From Sulfurimicrobium sp964384915 (GTDB taxonomy: Bacteria; Pseudomonadota; Gammaproteobacteria; Burkholderiales; Sulfuricellaceae): a stretch of DNA of 64,000 nt. The notes under the pieces were generated by a model. The model saw only the letters and a program-made list of their open reading frames with translations, had not been told where the DNA came from and did no database searches. The stretch is from contig CAYLMA010000002.1 in assembly GCA_964384915.1 (NCBI GenBank), positions 1 to 64,000 on the forward strand. The letters are read 5' to 3'. Within the stretch, counting starts at the first letter, position 1. Every line of letters begins with the position of its first letter. Positions 26,408-35,949 of the stretch are shown here, in pieces. Made by a program: the position numbers and the translations under genes.

Positions 26408-29203
26408 CTACACCAGCCCGGCCTCCGCTTTCCTCGCCAATGCTGCGAATTCTTCACCCGGCAGCGGACGGCTGAAGTAGAACCCCTGCATTTCGTCGCA
26501 TCCCTGGGCGCGCAGATATTCAAGCTGCTTTAGGGTTTCCACCCCCTCGGCAACGACCCGCAGCTTCAGGCTGTGCCCCAGGCTGATGACCGCGTTGGTG
26601 ATGGCGGCATCGTCCGGATCTGAGCAGATATCGCGCACGAAGGAACGGTCGATCTTTATTTTTGAAATCGGCAGGTGTTTGAGGTAACTCAGGGAAGAGT
26701 AGCCGGTGCCGAAATCATCGATCGAAATCAGGATGCCGAGGGCGTCCAGCTGGCGCAGGGTCGTGATCGTGGCCTGCAAATCCTGGATCAGGATGCTTTC
26801 GGTGACTTCCAACTCCAGCCACTCCGGCGTCAGGCCGGAGTCATTCAGCGCCCGAGAAACCATATCGGCCAACCCGCCCTGGCGGAACTGGCGCGCGGAC
26901 AGATTGACCGCCACGCGTAGCGGCGGCAGCCCGGCGCTTACCCAGGCGCGATTCTGGACGCAGGCGGTGCGCAGGACCCACTCCCCGACAGGGACGATCA
27001 AGCCGATTTCCTCCAGCAGGGGGATGAATTCCGCCGGCGGAACCAGCCCGCGTTCCGGATGCTGCCAGCGCAGCAAGGCCTCCACTCCGGTGATCCGGCC
27101 GCTTTGCAGGCAGATCTGCGGCTGGTAGTGCAGCACGAATTCGTCACGCTCCAGCGCGCGGCGCAGACTGGTTTCCAGGGTCAGGCGCCGGGGCTCGCCT
27201 CCGTTCATGGCGCCGCTGTAAAAGCGGTAGTCGTTGCCGCCCTGCGTCTTGGCATAGGACATGGCGACATCCGCGTTCCGGATCAAATCCTCTGCGCTGT
27301 CGGCATCAAACGGACAAAGCGCGATACCGACACTGAGGGTAACGAAAATCTCCTGCACCCCCAGATCGAAAGGCTCGGCCAAAGCGGCAAAAATTTTGCC
27401 GCACACTCGTTCGACGCACTGCTTGTCGCCGATATCCGCCAGCAGCACGGCGAATTCGTCGCTGCCCAGGCGGGCAACGGTGTCGCTGCCGCGCACGCTT
27501 TCCGCCAAGCGCTCGGCGACAGCCTGCAACAGCCTGTCGCCGAAGGCATGGCCGAGGGTGTCGTTGACCGTTTTAAAACGGTCCAGGTCAACATGCAACA
27601 GCGCCGCCAGTCCGCCACTGCTTTGCACCGCGGCCATGGCCTGTTTCAGCCGTTCATCCAGCAAGGCGCGGTTGGGCAATTCGGTCAGGGGGTCGTAATA
27701 GGCCAGGTGATGGGCGCGCGCCTCGGCCGTTTTTTTCTCGGACAGGTCGGCGAATATGCCCAGGTAGTTGAGGGTTTCCCCTTGTTCGTTGCGTACGGCG
27801 ACGATGGACAGCCATTCCGGATAAACCTCGCCGCTCTTGCGCCGATTCCAGATTTCACCCTGCCAGTAGCCGTATTTGACCAAGGCGCTCCACATGGCCT
27901 GGTAAAACGCGCCGTCATGCCGGTCCGAGCGCATCATGCGGGTATTGCTGCCAACGGCCTCCTCCTCGCTGTATCCGGTGATCGTGGTGAAAGCCCGATT
28001 GACGCGCAGGATGTTGGATTTGACATCGGTAATCATGATGCCCTCGATGCTGTTTTCGAACACCTTGGCGGACAGGCGTAGATCCTCCTCGCGATGCTGC
28101 AATTCTTCCTTGGCCAGACGCAGCTTGTCGCGCTCATCCTTCAGTTCGGCAATATGCTGCGCCTGGAGCGCCTCGCGCTCCAGGCCCTGTTCGACCAGCT
28201 GCTGGCGGGAGCTTTCCAGCCTTTGCTGCACCCGCCTGGTGATCAGGTAAAACATGGCAAACAGCAGCGCGCCGACTGGCAGGTAGTACAGGCTGACAGA
28301 ACGCATGGTGGCGTGGATTCCCTCCTGGCTCCGCGTCTTGTCGCGCAGGAGAATCATCTTGCCCACCGCGCGCCCGCCCGCTTCACTGACCGGAATAACA
28401 CCGGCGTAATATTGCCTGTCGCCGATTTTGAGGTTTCTACCCGCCTTGCCCGCGCTGGACAATACGCTGGCCACGCTTGCATCTGGCAGATCGATGGTCT
28501 GATGGATGATCGCGGCATCGGGAAGACGATCCCAGTCGGCGCGGCGCTTGAGCATCCGCATCCCTTCCTCCCAGGGCTTGCGCGCCAGGAACTGCTTGTC
28601 GATCAGGAGCACGAGATCGACGCCGACAATCCTCCTGACGCCGTGCAGCACTTCCTCGACTTCCTCGCCCAGCTCCACATAGCCGACCAGCCCCTGCTCA
28701 TCGCGCATGGGCGCGACCACGCGCAGGGTGAAGGTGCCGATCGGACCCAGCTCGACACCGGAAGTGATTTCGCCGCTTTTTTCCGCGGTCAGGGTGGTAT
28801 AGCGGTTTATGGTATCGCCATGACGCTCCGGTTGATGCACGCGCAGCACGTTGACCCGCCTGGCGTCTTCGAAGTAGAAATGGGTGACGCCGTAGCGCTC
28901 CCGCAAGCGTTCAAACAGCGGCCCGGCGCGGTCGAGCAACGCAGCGCGGTTCCCGGCGCGCAACGCGGCCTGCAGCGTTTCGTCGCGTACAATCGCTTCC
29001 AAGGCCGCGCCCAGCTTCTCGCCATGCCGATCCAGCGAGCGCTGATAATAGGTTTGCGCTGACTGCATGGCCGAAACAAAGTCCTGGTCGGCATTTTCCT
29101 TCTCGTGCTGGTACAGGCTGGAATAGAACGTACCCAGCAAACCCGCCAGCACCAGGGCGAGGGGCAGCAGGATGACAGTCTTCAGGCGGGTGCGTCCATT
29201 CAT
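26408..29203 (-). CDS. Membrane sensor PAS-GGDEF-EAL protein
   Basis: A 931-residue c-di-GMP signalling protein. Membrane helices at about 10-30 and 300-322 bound a periplasmic Cache-like sensor. A coiled coil (about 325-375) leads to a PAS domain (about 378-490). GGDEF (about 500-660) follows, with signature RLGSDEFAVL, so the first two residues are GS not GG. EAL (about 670-925) keeps EALLRW, NLSARQF, ELEVTES and IDDFGTGYSSL. It is probably mainly a phosphodiesterase, with the cyclase domain weak or regulatory; that balance is inference. Confidence 0.93.
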   Translation of the reverse strand: MNGRTRLKTVILLPLALVLAGLLGTFYSSLYQHEKENADQDFVSAMQSAQTYYQRSLDRHGEKLGAALEAIVRDETLQAALRAGNRAALLDRAGPLFERLRERYGVTHFYFEDARRVNVLRVHQPERHGDTINRYTTLTAEKSGEITSGVELGPIGTFTLRVVAPMRDEQGLVGYVELGEEVEEVLHGVRRIVGVDLVLLIDKQFLARKPWEEGMRMLKRRADWDRLPDAAIIHQTIDLPDASVASVLSSAGKAGRNLKIGDRQYYAGVIPVSEAGGRAVGKMILLRDKTRSQEGIHATMRSVSLYYLPVGALLFAMFYLITRRVQQRLESSRQQLVEQGLEREALQAQHIAELKDERDKLRLAKEELQHREEDLRLSAKVFENSIEGIMITDVKSNILRVNRAFTTITGYSEEEAVGSNTRMMRSDRHDGAFYQAMWSALVKYGYWQGEIWNRRKSGEVYPEWLSIVAVRNEQGETLNYLGIFADLSEKKTAEARAHHLAYYDPLTELPNRALLDERLKQAMAAVQSSGGLAALLHVDLDRFKTVNDTLGHAFGDRLLQAVAERLAESVRGSDTVARLGSDEFAVLLADIGDKQCVERVCGKIFAALAEPFDLGVQEIFVTLSVGIALCPFDADSAEDLIRNADVAMSYAKTQGGNDYRFYSGAMNGGEPRRLTLETSLRRALERDEFVLHYQPQICLQSGRITGVEALLRWQHPERGLVPPAEFIPLLEEIGLIVPVGEWVLRTACVQNRAWVSAGLPPLRVAVNLSARQFRQGGLADMVSRALNDSGLTPEWLELEVTESILIQDLQATITTLRQLDALGILISIDDFGTGYSSLSYLKHLPISKIKIDRSFVRDICSDPDDAAITNAVISLGHSLKLRVVAEGVETLKQLEYLRAQGCDEMQGFYFSRPLPGEEFAALARKAEAGLV

Positions 29204-29322
29204 TCCCGAGCCAGCTCCAAAAAAACCATGCGATCACAAATGTTATAGGCAGAAGCGCAATTTATCAGAAACCGCGCAACTTGGGATGGATTGATCATCA
29301 CGCCGCGTCATCTCGCCCGGAT

Positions 29323-30354
29323 TCAGGCCAGCACCACGCCCAGTGCACGGCCAATCAGGTAAGTCGCCCCGCCCGCCGCGGCCCCGATCGCCAGCATGCG
29401 CAGCCCGCCCAGCCAGGCATGCCGTCCGCTGAACAGGCTGAGCGCCGCGCCCACCGCGAACAGGGCCACAGCCGTCGCTCCAATCGCAGAAAACAAGGCT
29501 GGCATGCCTGTGGCGACAAGAAAGGGCAGCAGCGGCACCATGGCGCCGATGGAGAAGGCAAAAAAGGAAAACAGCGCGGCGCCCCAGGGCGAGCCCAGCT
29601 CATGCGGGTTCAGCCCCAGTTCCTCGCGCGTCAGGGTGTCCAGCGCCAGGTCCGGATCGGCAATCAGCTTTTCAGACAGGCGCCGAGCCTCTTCGCGCTC
29701 CAGGCCCTTGGCCTGGAAAATCAGCGCCAGTTCAGCCGCTTCTTCATCAGGATATTGCGCCAGCTCGTCACGCTCCAGCCCGATCTGGTATTCGTACATT
29801 TCGCGCTGCGAACGCACCGAAAGATACTCGCCAGCCGCCATGGAAAAAGCCCCCGCCAGGAGGCCCGCGATGCCGGAAAGCATGATCACGCTGCTCTGCC
29901 CGGACGCGCCCGCCACCCCCATGATCAGGCTGGCATTGGAAACCAGGCCATCGTTGACGCCAAACACCGCCGCCCGCAGATTCCCTCCGCCCATGCCCTT
30001 GTGGCGCCGGCCAATCTGCTCCAACGCGGTGGGCATGGCATGGCCGGCAGGCGCGGAAGCGTAGAGCGACATGCCGCGCACTTTCATGGCCGCCAGCACT
30101 GGCCGCATCGCGCGCACCCCATATCGCCGCACCAGGCCCGCCGCAATGCGCACGCGCAGCTCAGGCAGGTAGGCCTGCGGCAAGGCCACACCCGTTTTTT
30201 CGGCTTGTGCCGCCCATATCTCCGCCTGCCGCTCGGCGGCTTGCGCCAGTTCGAGAAAAAGTATCTGCAAAGGCGTGCCCGATTCGGCATCCGAAATACA
30301 TCGGTAGAGATAAGCCGAGCGCTTTTCCTCGCGCCAGCTTGCCAGCTCATTCAT
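29323..30354 (-). CDS. VIT1/CCC1-family iron/manganese transporter
   Basis: A 343-residue membrane protein. Residues about 1-120 resemble a shortened ferritin-like (erythrin) domain, helical with Glu/His-containing stretches (ILFLELAQAAERQAEIW). Residues about 135-343 are the VIT1/CCC1 transporter (RAAVFGVNDGLVSNASLIMGV, AGAFSMAAGEYLSVRSQ, then four late membrane helices with FFAFSIGAMVPLLPF). It exports or stores Fe/Mn. The start at 30354 is chosen because GGAGAC lies eight bases upstream; ATG 30375 would add seven residues. Confidence 0.9.
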   Translation of the reverse strand: MNELASWREEKRSAYLYRCISDAESGTPLQILFLELAQAAERQAEIWAAQAEKTGVALPQAYLPELRVRIAAGLVRRYGVRAMRPVLAAMKVRGMSLYASAPAGHAMPTALEQIGRRHKGMGGGNLRAAVFGVNDGLVSNASLIMGVAGASGQSSVIMLSGIAGLLAGAFSMAAGEYLSVRSQREMYEYQIGLERDELAQYPDEEAAELALIFQAKGLEREEARRLSEKLIADPDLALDTLTREELGLNPHELGSPWGAALFSFFAFSIGAMVPLLPFLVATGMPALFSAIGATAVALFAVGAALSLFSGRHAWLGGLRMLAIGAAAGGATYLIGRALGVVLA

Positions 30355-30398
30355 GTGGCTTTGTCTCCATGACATTGCGGTGCATAATAAGGACCAAT

Positions 30399-31403
30399 TT
30401 GTTCACGCACTCGAGAATCGTGGAACTGCTCAAACACAATCTGGCCATTGAGCCGGATTTGCAGAATTTTATCCAGTTTGTCCTGGGCGCGGTCGGCAGC
30501 CTGGGTGGAAATGCCTTTACCGCCACCCTGCCCACCCTCAAGTTGATTCAGGAACTCCGCTCCGCCGGCGCGGGAACGGGCTACCCCCTGCCCGTGACGC
30601 TCGAACTGGAAGAGCGCCGTCTGCTCGCACGCTGGGGCGAAAACAATCACCACCTGACCATCAGCATTTTGCCCAGCCCGCCCGACCCGGACGCCGTCAA
30701 GCAGTTGCAGCAACATCTGCAACAATCAACCGCCAGCGCCGACCCCGCCATCCTGCTGCGCCGCAACGCCGAAATGGAACGTTTCCTGAACGAAACGCGG
30801 GAACGCACCGAACATGAAATCCGCGCCATGCAGGAAGCTCTGGCACAAGGCCAGGAAGCGCTCGCCGTCACCGTCCAGCGCGCCGAAACCGATGCCCTGA
30901 CCGGCCTGCTCAACCGCCGCGCCTACGACGAAAAGCTGCAACTGGCTTACCGCCATGCCGTGCGCCAGAAAACCGAGCCGCTTTCGCTGGTGCTGTTCGA
31001 CCTGGACTACTTCAAGCTGATCAATGACGAATTCGGCCACCAGTACGGCGACGCCTACCTCAACAAGATGGCCCACGCCTTGCGCGAGGTGATCCGCAGC
31101 GACGTGGACCTGGCCTTCCGCTTCGGCGGGGACGAATTCGCCGTGCTGCTGTTCTGCGACGGACGGATGGCCTGCAGTAAGGCGGCACAAGTGCTGGAGG
31201 CAATGAGCGGCAAAGTCAGCATCGGCATCTGCTGCATTGAGCCCGATAACGCCGACCCGCCCGGCCTGGAGGATTTCATCCGCACTGCCGACGCTGCGCT
31301 ATACGAAGCCAAGCGCGCCGGGCGGGGACGCGTGGTGATGAACGGCTGCGTTCCGCCCGCCGGCATCGGGTGCGTGCGCTTCTGCCCCAGGGAGAGCGAG
31401 TGA
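30399..31403 (+). CDS. Diguanylate cyclase (GGDEF) of a stressosome-like operon
   Basis: About 334 residues. The N-terminal half has no recognised domain (ELLKHNLAIEPDLQNFIQF... then a helical linker at about 110-165). The GGDEF domain (about 170-325) has DALTGLLNRRAYDEKL, the metal site FDLDYFKLINDEFGH and an intact FRFGGDEFAVLL, so it should make c-di-GMP. No I-site was clear. The start is uncertain: TTG 30399 has AAGGA five bases upstream, while ATG 30369 and GTG 30420 are alternatives. The stop overlaps the GTG start of the next gene. Confidence 0.85.
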   Translation: MFTHSRIVELLKHNLAIEPDLQNFIQFVLGAVGSLGGNAFTATLPTLKLIQELRSAGAGTGYPLPVTLELEERRLLARWGENNHHLTISILPSPPDPDAVKQLQQHLQQSTASADPAILLRRNAEMERFLNETRERTEHEIRAMQEALAQGQEALAVTVQRAETDALTGLLNRRAYDEKLQLAYRHAVRQKTEPLSLVLFDLDYFKLINDEFGHQYGDAYLNKMAHALREVIRSDVDLAFRFGGDEFAVLLFCDGRMACSKAAQVLEAMSGKVSIGICCIEPDNADPPGLEDFIRTADAALYEAKRAGRGRVVMNGCVPPAGIGCVRFCPRESE

Positions 31404-32467
31404 GCCACGTCGTCGACAGCATACGGGAATGCCGACTGGCGTACAGCTCCGCCGTGAAAAACGAAAGCGCGATGATCCTGCTGCGCTCCAAGTTGGCGGC
31501 CATTTCAACGCGTCTGGGCTTCACCGACCTGAAGCGGGAAAACATCGCGCTGGTCGCCTCGGAAATCGTCAGCAACCAGATCAAATACGCCGACGGCAAG
31601 GGCATGATCCAGATCTGGCAGCAGCCCGGCCCGGTGCTGGATATATTCGCGCTCGATTTCGGCCCCGGCATTCCCGATCTGCGCGAGGCCGAGGCGGACG
31701 GGTTTTCCACGTCCAACACGCTGGGCAAGGGGCTGGGCAGCATCCGCCGCCTGAGTGATCAGGCCTATATATATTCTCGTCAGGAAGCGCGCGGACCGGC
31801 ACGGCGCTGGAACGGCACGGCGCTGCTGGCCCGCTTCCTGCCGGGCGCCAAGGGCGAGCCCGCGCCGTCCGGCGGCAATTCGCCCTTCAGCATCGGGCTT
31901 TACTCGCGCGCGCTTTCCGACGACCGTTTTTGCGGTGACCGCATCTATCTGCACCGCGACGGCGACAAATTGCGCTGGCTGCATCTGGACGGCCTGGGCC
32001 ACGGCGAAGAAGCCGAAAAAACCACCGCCAACCTGGCGGCGCTGCTGCCCCGCAGCACCGGCTCCGCCAACCTGCTGTCCGCTGTGGACAAGGCGCTGCG
32101 CCACACGCGCGGCGCCGTAGCCATTGCAGGGGAAGCCGACATCGGCGCCAGGTCACTGGAGATTATCGGCGTGGGCGACATGCACGCCCATTTCTTCGAG
32201 CAGGCGCATTCGCACAAACTGTCCTTTGCTCCCGGCGTGCTGGGCAAGGAACATAAGTCCACCACCGCCGCCGCCCTGGAATTTGACCAGCACGGCCTGA
32301 TCATCACCGCCAGCGACGGCATCCGCAGAAACTGGGACGACAACAATTTCCCCGGACTGTTTCACGGCCACCCCCAGTTGATTGCCTACCTGCTGGGGAA
32401 TATCATGGCCCGCATATCCGACGACCAGTCGCTGTGCGTCGTGGGCCTGAACCACCAAACCAGATAA
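31400..32467 (+). CDS. RsbT-like kinase fused to RsbX/SpoIIE-type phosphatase
   Basis: A 355-residue fusion. Residues about 1-140 are a GHKL/RsbT-like Ser/Thr kinase (N-box LVASEIVSNQIKYA, G1 DFGPGIPD, G2 TLGKGLGSIRRL). Residues about 155-355 are a PP2C-like RsbX domain (LDGLGHGEEAEKT, IGVGDMHAHF, ITASDGIRRNW with metal-binding Asp). In Bacillus these are separate proteins that phosphorylate and dephosphorylate stressosome RsbR/RsbS. The GTG start at 31400 has GGGAGAG upstream and overlaps the cyclase stop. Confidence 0.85.
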   Translation: MSHVVDSIRECRLAYSSAVKNESAMILLRSKLAAISTRLGFTDLKRENIALVASEIVSNQIKYADGKGMIQIWQQPGPVLDIFALDFGPGIPDLREAEADGFSTSNTLGKGLGSIRRLSDQAYIYSRQEARGPARRWNGTALLARFLPGAKGEPAPSGGNSPFSIGLYSRALSDDRFCGDRIYLHRDGDKLRWLHLDGLGHGEEAEKTTANLAALLPRSTGSANLLSAVDKALRHTRGAVAIAGEADIGARSLEIIGVGDMHAHFFEQAHSHKLSFAPGVLGKEHKSTTAAALEFDQHGLIITASDGIRRNWDDNNFPGLFHGHPQLIAYLLGNIMARISDDQSLCVVGLNHQTR

Positions 32468-32483
32468 TCAAGGAGACTTCAAC

Positions 32484-33347
32484 ATGGCGCAACAGGGCAA
32501 TACCAGCCATATCCTGGCGGAAACACTCAAGCTCCAGGTCGGCAATATTTCCTCCGTGATCGAGAAACAGGGGCGCGCCATTTTTGGCGGCAGCAACCTG
32601 CTCGACGCCGACGAGATCGCCGATTTTTGCGTCGAATTCCTCGAACTGCTGGTCGCCCTGCTCGAATCGAAGGATCCGGAGGACGATGCCTCGCCCCAGT
32701 TCCACGCGCTGGAAATGTATTTCAACAACCTTTCCAAGCAGATCCTGATGCGCGGCGGCCGGGTGGACGACCTGGTGCGCTTCATCCAGTTCATGCAGCG
32801 CACCCTGATCGAAATGCTGGGGGAAAACAAGAGCATTGGCATCAAGGAGGCGCGCGCCATCCTGCTCTACCTCTCCGGCATTTTCAACGAACTCACCCTA
32901 GCCGTGTTCTCCGCCTATCTGGACGAAAAGGAGCGCACGATTTACGCCCAGGAAAAGGAACTGCGGGAAACCTCCACGCCGATCACCGAGATCTGGGACG
33001 GCGTGCTGACCCTGCCCATTATCGGCACGCTGGATTCCAGCCGCACCATGATCGTAATGGAAGCGCTGCTCAACCGCATCGCCCGCGATCACGCCGCGAC
33101 GGTGGTGATGGATCTGACCGGGGTCAAGAACATCGACTCCCAGGTATCCCACCATCTGATCCAGATGGTGCGCGCGGTGCAACTGATGGGCTCGGACGCC
33201 ATCATCACCGGCATCCGCCCCGAAATCGCCCGCGCCCTGACCAGCCTGAACATCGACCTGGGCAACGTGGTCACCCGCGCCACCCTGTCAGACGGCCTCA
33301 AGGAAGCCTTCCGCCGCCTCGGCATCCAGGTTTCCAAACAGGCCTGA
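32484..33347 (+). CDS. RsbR-like stressosome STAS protein
   Basis: A 287-residue protein. The N-terminal half (about 1-155) is helical and resembles the globin-like sensor region of RsbR. The C-terminal STAS domain (about 165-280) has VVMDLTGVKNIDSQVSHHLIQMV and IITGIRPEIARALTSLNIDLG. The Ser in NIDSQV sits at the position of a phosphothreonine in Bacillus RsbR. Usual length and domain order for RsbR. It follows the kinase/phosphatase by 16 bases with AAGGAG upstream. Confidence 0.87.
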   Translation: MAQQGNTSHILAETLKLQVGNISSVIEKQGRAIFGGSNLLDADEIADFCVEFLELLVALLESKDPEDDASPQFHALEMYFNNLSKQILMRGGRVDDLVRFIQFMQRTLIEMLGENKSIGIKEARAILLYLSGIFNELTLAVFSAYLDEKERTIYAQEKELRETSTPITEIWDGVLTLPIIGTLDSSRTMIVMEALLNRIARDHAATVVMDLTGVKNIDSQVSHHLIQMVRAVQLMGSDAIITGIRPEIARALTSLNIDLGNVVTRATLSDGLKEAFRRLGIQVSKQA

Positions 33348-33357
33348 CACCCAACCG

Positions 33358-33711
33358 ATGAACAGCTTCGCCAAACTGTCAGGCATGCACCTGACCGAGA
33401 TCGGACGCGGCGTGTTTCTGCTTGAACCCACTCTCAGCCTGGACATCAGCACCGGCGACGATCTTCTGGCAGGCGTGCTGGCGCGCCTGCAACAGGCTCA
33501 CGCCAGCAAACTGTACTACGATCTCGGCGATCTGCCACTGATCGATCCATATTACTATCAATGGCTCAATCGCCTCGCCCGTGCCTGTGGCGCGGTCAAC
33601 GTCGGGATGACGTGCATCAATCTCCAGCCCGCCGCCGCCTTCGCCCTCGCCCACCACATGCAAACGCCGCCCGCTTTCAGCACGGCCTTGAGCATTCGCG
33701 AACGCGCCTGA
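33358..33711 (+). CDS. RsbS-like STAS protein lacking the phospho-serine
   Basis: A 117-residue stand-alone STAS domain in the place where RsbS is expected. The strand-helix block reads LYYDLGDLPLIDPYYYQWLNRL; in Bacillus RsbS this position carries the phosphorylated Ser (IDSF), here replaced by Pro. The rest (VGMTCINLQPAAAFALAHHM) fits STAS. It may act as an unphosphorylatable scaffold or may bind the kinase permanently. Assignment is by position plus fold and is less certain than for its neighbours. Confidence 0.72.
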   Translation: MNSFAKLSGMHLTEIGRGVFLLEPTLSLDISTGDDLLAGVLARLQQAHASKLYYDLGDLPLIDPYYYQWLNRLARACGAVNVGMTCINLQPAAAFALAHHMQTPPAFSTALSIRERA

Positions 33712-33729
33712 GCCTCCCCCCGGAACTAT

Positions 33730-35125
33730 TTACCCGCGCTCGAAACGCCGGTATTGCACCGCTTCTGCGATATGTGCCGGGGATATCTGCTGCACCCCGG
33801 CGAGGTCGGCTATGCTGCGCGCCATCTTGAGAATGCGGTGATAGGCGCGCGCGGAAAGCTCAAGGCGGCTGATGGCCTGCCTGAGCAGCGCCATGCCTGC
33901 TGCGTCCGGCTGGCAATGGAGGTCGATCTCCTTGCTGGAAAGCCGTGCGTTGGGCTTGCCCTGGCGCGCCAGTTGCAGCAGGCGCGCGGCCTCCACCCGT
34001 GCCTGGATGGCCGCGCTGGGCTCGCCTGCGGCAGCTTGCGTCAGCTCGTGTTCGGGCAAGGCCGGCACTTCAATCTGCATGTCGATGCGGTCGAGCAGGG
34101 GGCCGGAGATCTTGCCCCGGTAGCGCGACACCTGATCCGGCGTGCAGCGGCATTTGCCGTTGGGGTGGCCGAGATAGCCGCAGGGGCAGGGATTCATCGC
34201 CGCCACCAGCTGGAATTGGGCCGGGAACTCCGCCTGGCGGGCGGCACGGGAAATGGTGATGCGGCCGGATTCGAGCGGCTCGCGCAGGGTCTCCAGCGCC
34301 TTGCGGTCGAACTCCGGCAGTTCGTCGAGAAACAGCACGGAATGGTGCGCCAGGCTGATTTCGCCGGGCCGCGGATTGCCGCCCCCGCCCACCAGCGCCA
34401 CGCTGGATGCCGAATGGTGCGGCGCGCGCAGAATGCGGCGGCGCCAGTTTTCAAGACGGAAACCGCCGTTAAGGGACTGGATCGCGGCCGCTTCTAGCGC
34501 CTCTTCTTCCGTCATTTGCGGCAGGATGCCGGGCAGGCGGCTGGCCAGCATGGACTTGCCGGTGCCGGGAGGCCCCGACATGAGAATGCTGTGGCCGCCC
34601 GCCGCCGCCACTTCGAGGGCGCGCTTGGCCTGGGACTGGCCTTTGACCTCGCTGAAATCGGGTTCCAATGCCGCCGCTTCCGTGACCAGGGACGGAATGT
34701 GGCGGCTGAGCGTCTCCTGCCCCGTCAGATGGGCGCAGACTTCAAGCAGAGAGCCAGCCGGAAACACCGCAGCTTCTTCCACCAGCGCGGCTTCGTCCGC
34801 ATTGGCGCGCGGCAGGATGAAGGCGCGGCCGTCCTTGCCGGCCTTGCAAGTCATGGCCAGCGCGCCGCGAATCGGGCGCAGTTCGCCTGTCAGCGCCAGT
34901 TCTCCGGCAAATTCGTAGTCCTTGAGGCGGTGCTGGGGTAGCTGGCCGGTAGCGGCAAGGATGCCCAGCGCGATCGGCAGGTCGAAGCGTCCGCTTTCCT
35001 TGGGCAGGTCAGCCGGAGCCAGGTTGACCGTGATGCGGCGCGCGGGGAATTCGAAACGCGCATTCTGCAGGGCGGCGCGCACCCTGTCGCGCGCTTCCTT
35101 CACTTCCGCTTCAGGCAGGCCGACC
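33730..35125 (-). pseudogene. comM: comM 3' part (codons after the insertion)
   Basis: This is ComM/YifB from the conserved GLPEAEVKEARDRVRAAL block to the stop. It keeps the Lon-like N domain, Walker A SGPPGTGKSML, Walker B SVLFLDELPEF and the C-terminal Mg-chelatase-like region (ARAYHRILKMARSIADL). ComM is a hexameric helicase that extends branch migration in natural transformation. The first 35 codons are 7.5 kb away at 42625-42732, beyond an inserted element. The open frame runs on into the element to 35370, but that sequence is not comM, so any product would have a foreign N-terminus. Confidence 0.92.
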
Positions 35126-35152
35126 AGGGTAATGGTATAGCCTATTACGCCC
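35123..35152. other. Left attachment half-site
   Basis: ACC (35123-35125) marks the probable crossover, followed by AGGGTAAT and the arm GGTATAGCCTATTACGCCC (35134-35152). The arm is the imperfect complement of the right-end arm at 42613-42631, matching 16 of 19 positions. Confidence 0.8.
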
Positions 35153-35247
35153 CTGTCAAAAAAGTATAGCGCGATAGCAGCTGAGCAAGGCGAACTGGTT
35201 TGGGTTTCCCTAAGTAGCAGCACCACTAACCCGAAAAAGGATTGCGT

Positions 35248-35754
35248 ATGAATACCCTTAGCTCCCGAAGCCGTGCTCATGAAGTTGAAATTGGGAAATT
35301 TGTTGTAGAAAAATTCATTCAGGCAACTGATTGTAATCGCATAGTCGCCGTCGTGCTGACCTTGCGCCAAGCAATCAAACGAGCCGATCAGACTTGGGAG
35401 CGCTTCACCCGCCTGGAGGGTGAAAAGCTTGCATCAGAGTTGATGAAGCGGGTGAATGCTGACGTCTTGAAAACTAAGTACAGGCGGTTTAACCGGAGGC
35501 TAGCGACTGTTTGCTCGCTTGAAGGACAGACAACTGGAAAGCGAGCCCACTTGAATTTGGCGATCGAAGTCCCAGAATGGATTGATCCGATCCAGATGGT
35601 CCAGACCGTGGAGAAGCACGCTGCCGCCCTACGCTGGTGTTCGGGGCGACGTAGCTTCTATCAACCGATTTCCGTTGCATCCGAGCTTGAGTGCTGGGCG
35701 TCGTACATCGTTAAAGAACCCGGTGCTGTAATTTTGGACGTTTGTCACTTTTGA
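35248..35754 (+). CDS. Unknown protein, weakly Rep-like
   Basis: A 168-residue soluble, basic protein. The segment KRAHLNLAIEVPEWIDPIQMVQTV followed by ...RWCSG...SELECWASYIVKEPGA resembles the pattern seen in small replication or inovirus-type proteins (hLhlalExP, then W..Yi.K). The expected HxH metal pair reads HLN, so a nuclease role is doubtful. It is the first gene inside the element. Start ATG 35248 has AAAGG seven bases upstream. No confident function. Confidence 0.65.
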   Translation: MNTLSSRSRAHEVEIGKFVVEKFIQATDCNRIVAVVLTLRQAIKRADQTWERFTRLEGEKLASELMKRVNADVLKTKYRRFNRRLATVCSLEGQTTGKRAHLNLAIEVPEWIDPIQMVQTVEKHAAALRWCSGRRSFYQPISVASELECWASYIVKEPGAVILDVCHF

Positions 35755-35949
35755 CAACCCAAAACAACGAACGTGCTTCTCCCTAAGTACGTTCATCTCC
35801 CCTCGCTATCCACCTCTCAAAAAGTCGGCTTGCTGATGCATGTCAGTCGTCCTTGCCGATGAGAGGAGGAACCCCTTTGAACAAGAGCTTTATAGCTCTT
35901 GTTATGGATAGGTATTGCCTAAAGAAGAATAAAACAATGAATTGGCAAC

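Noticed and set aside
35125..35370. Intact comM gene reading to 35370
   Set aside because: The extra N-terminal codons come from the inserted element. The real comM start is found at 42732.
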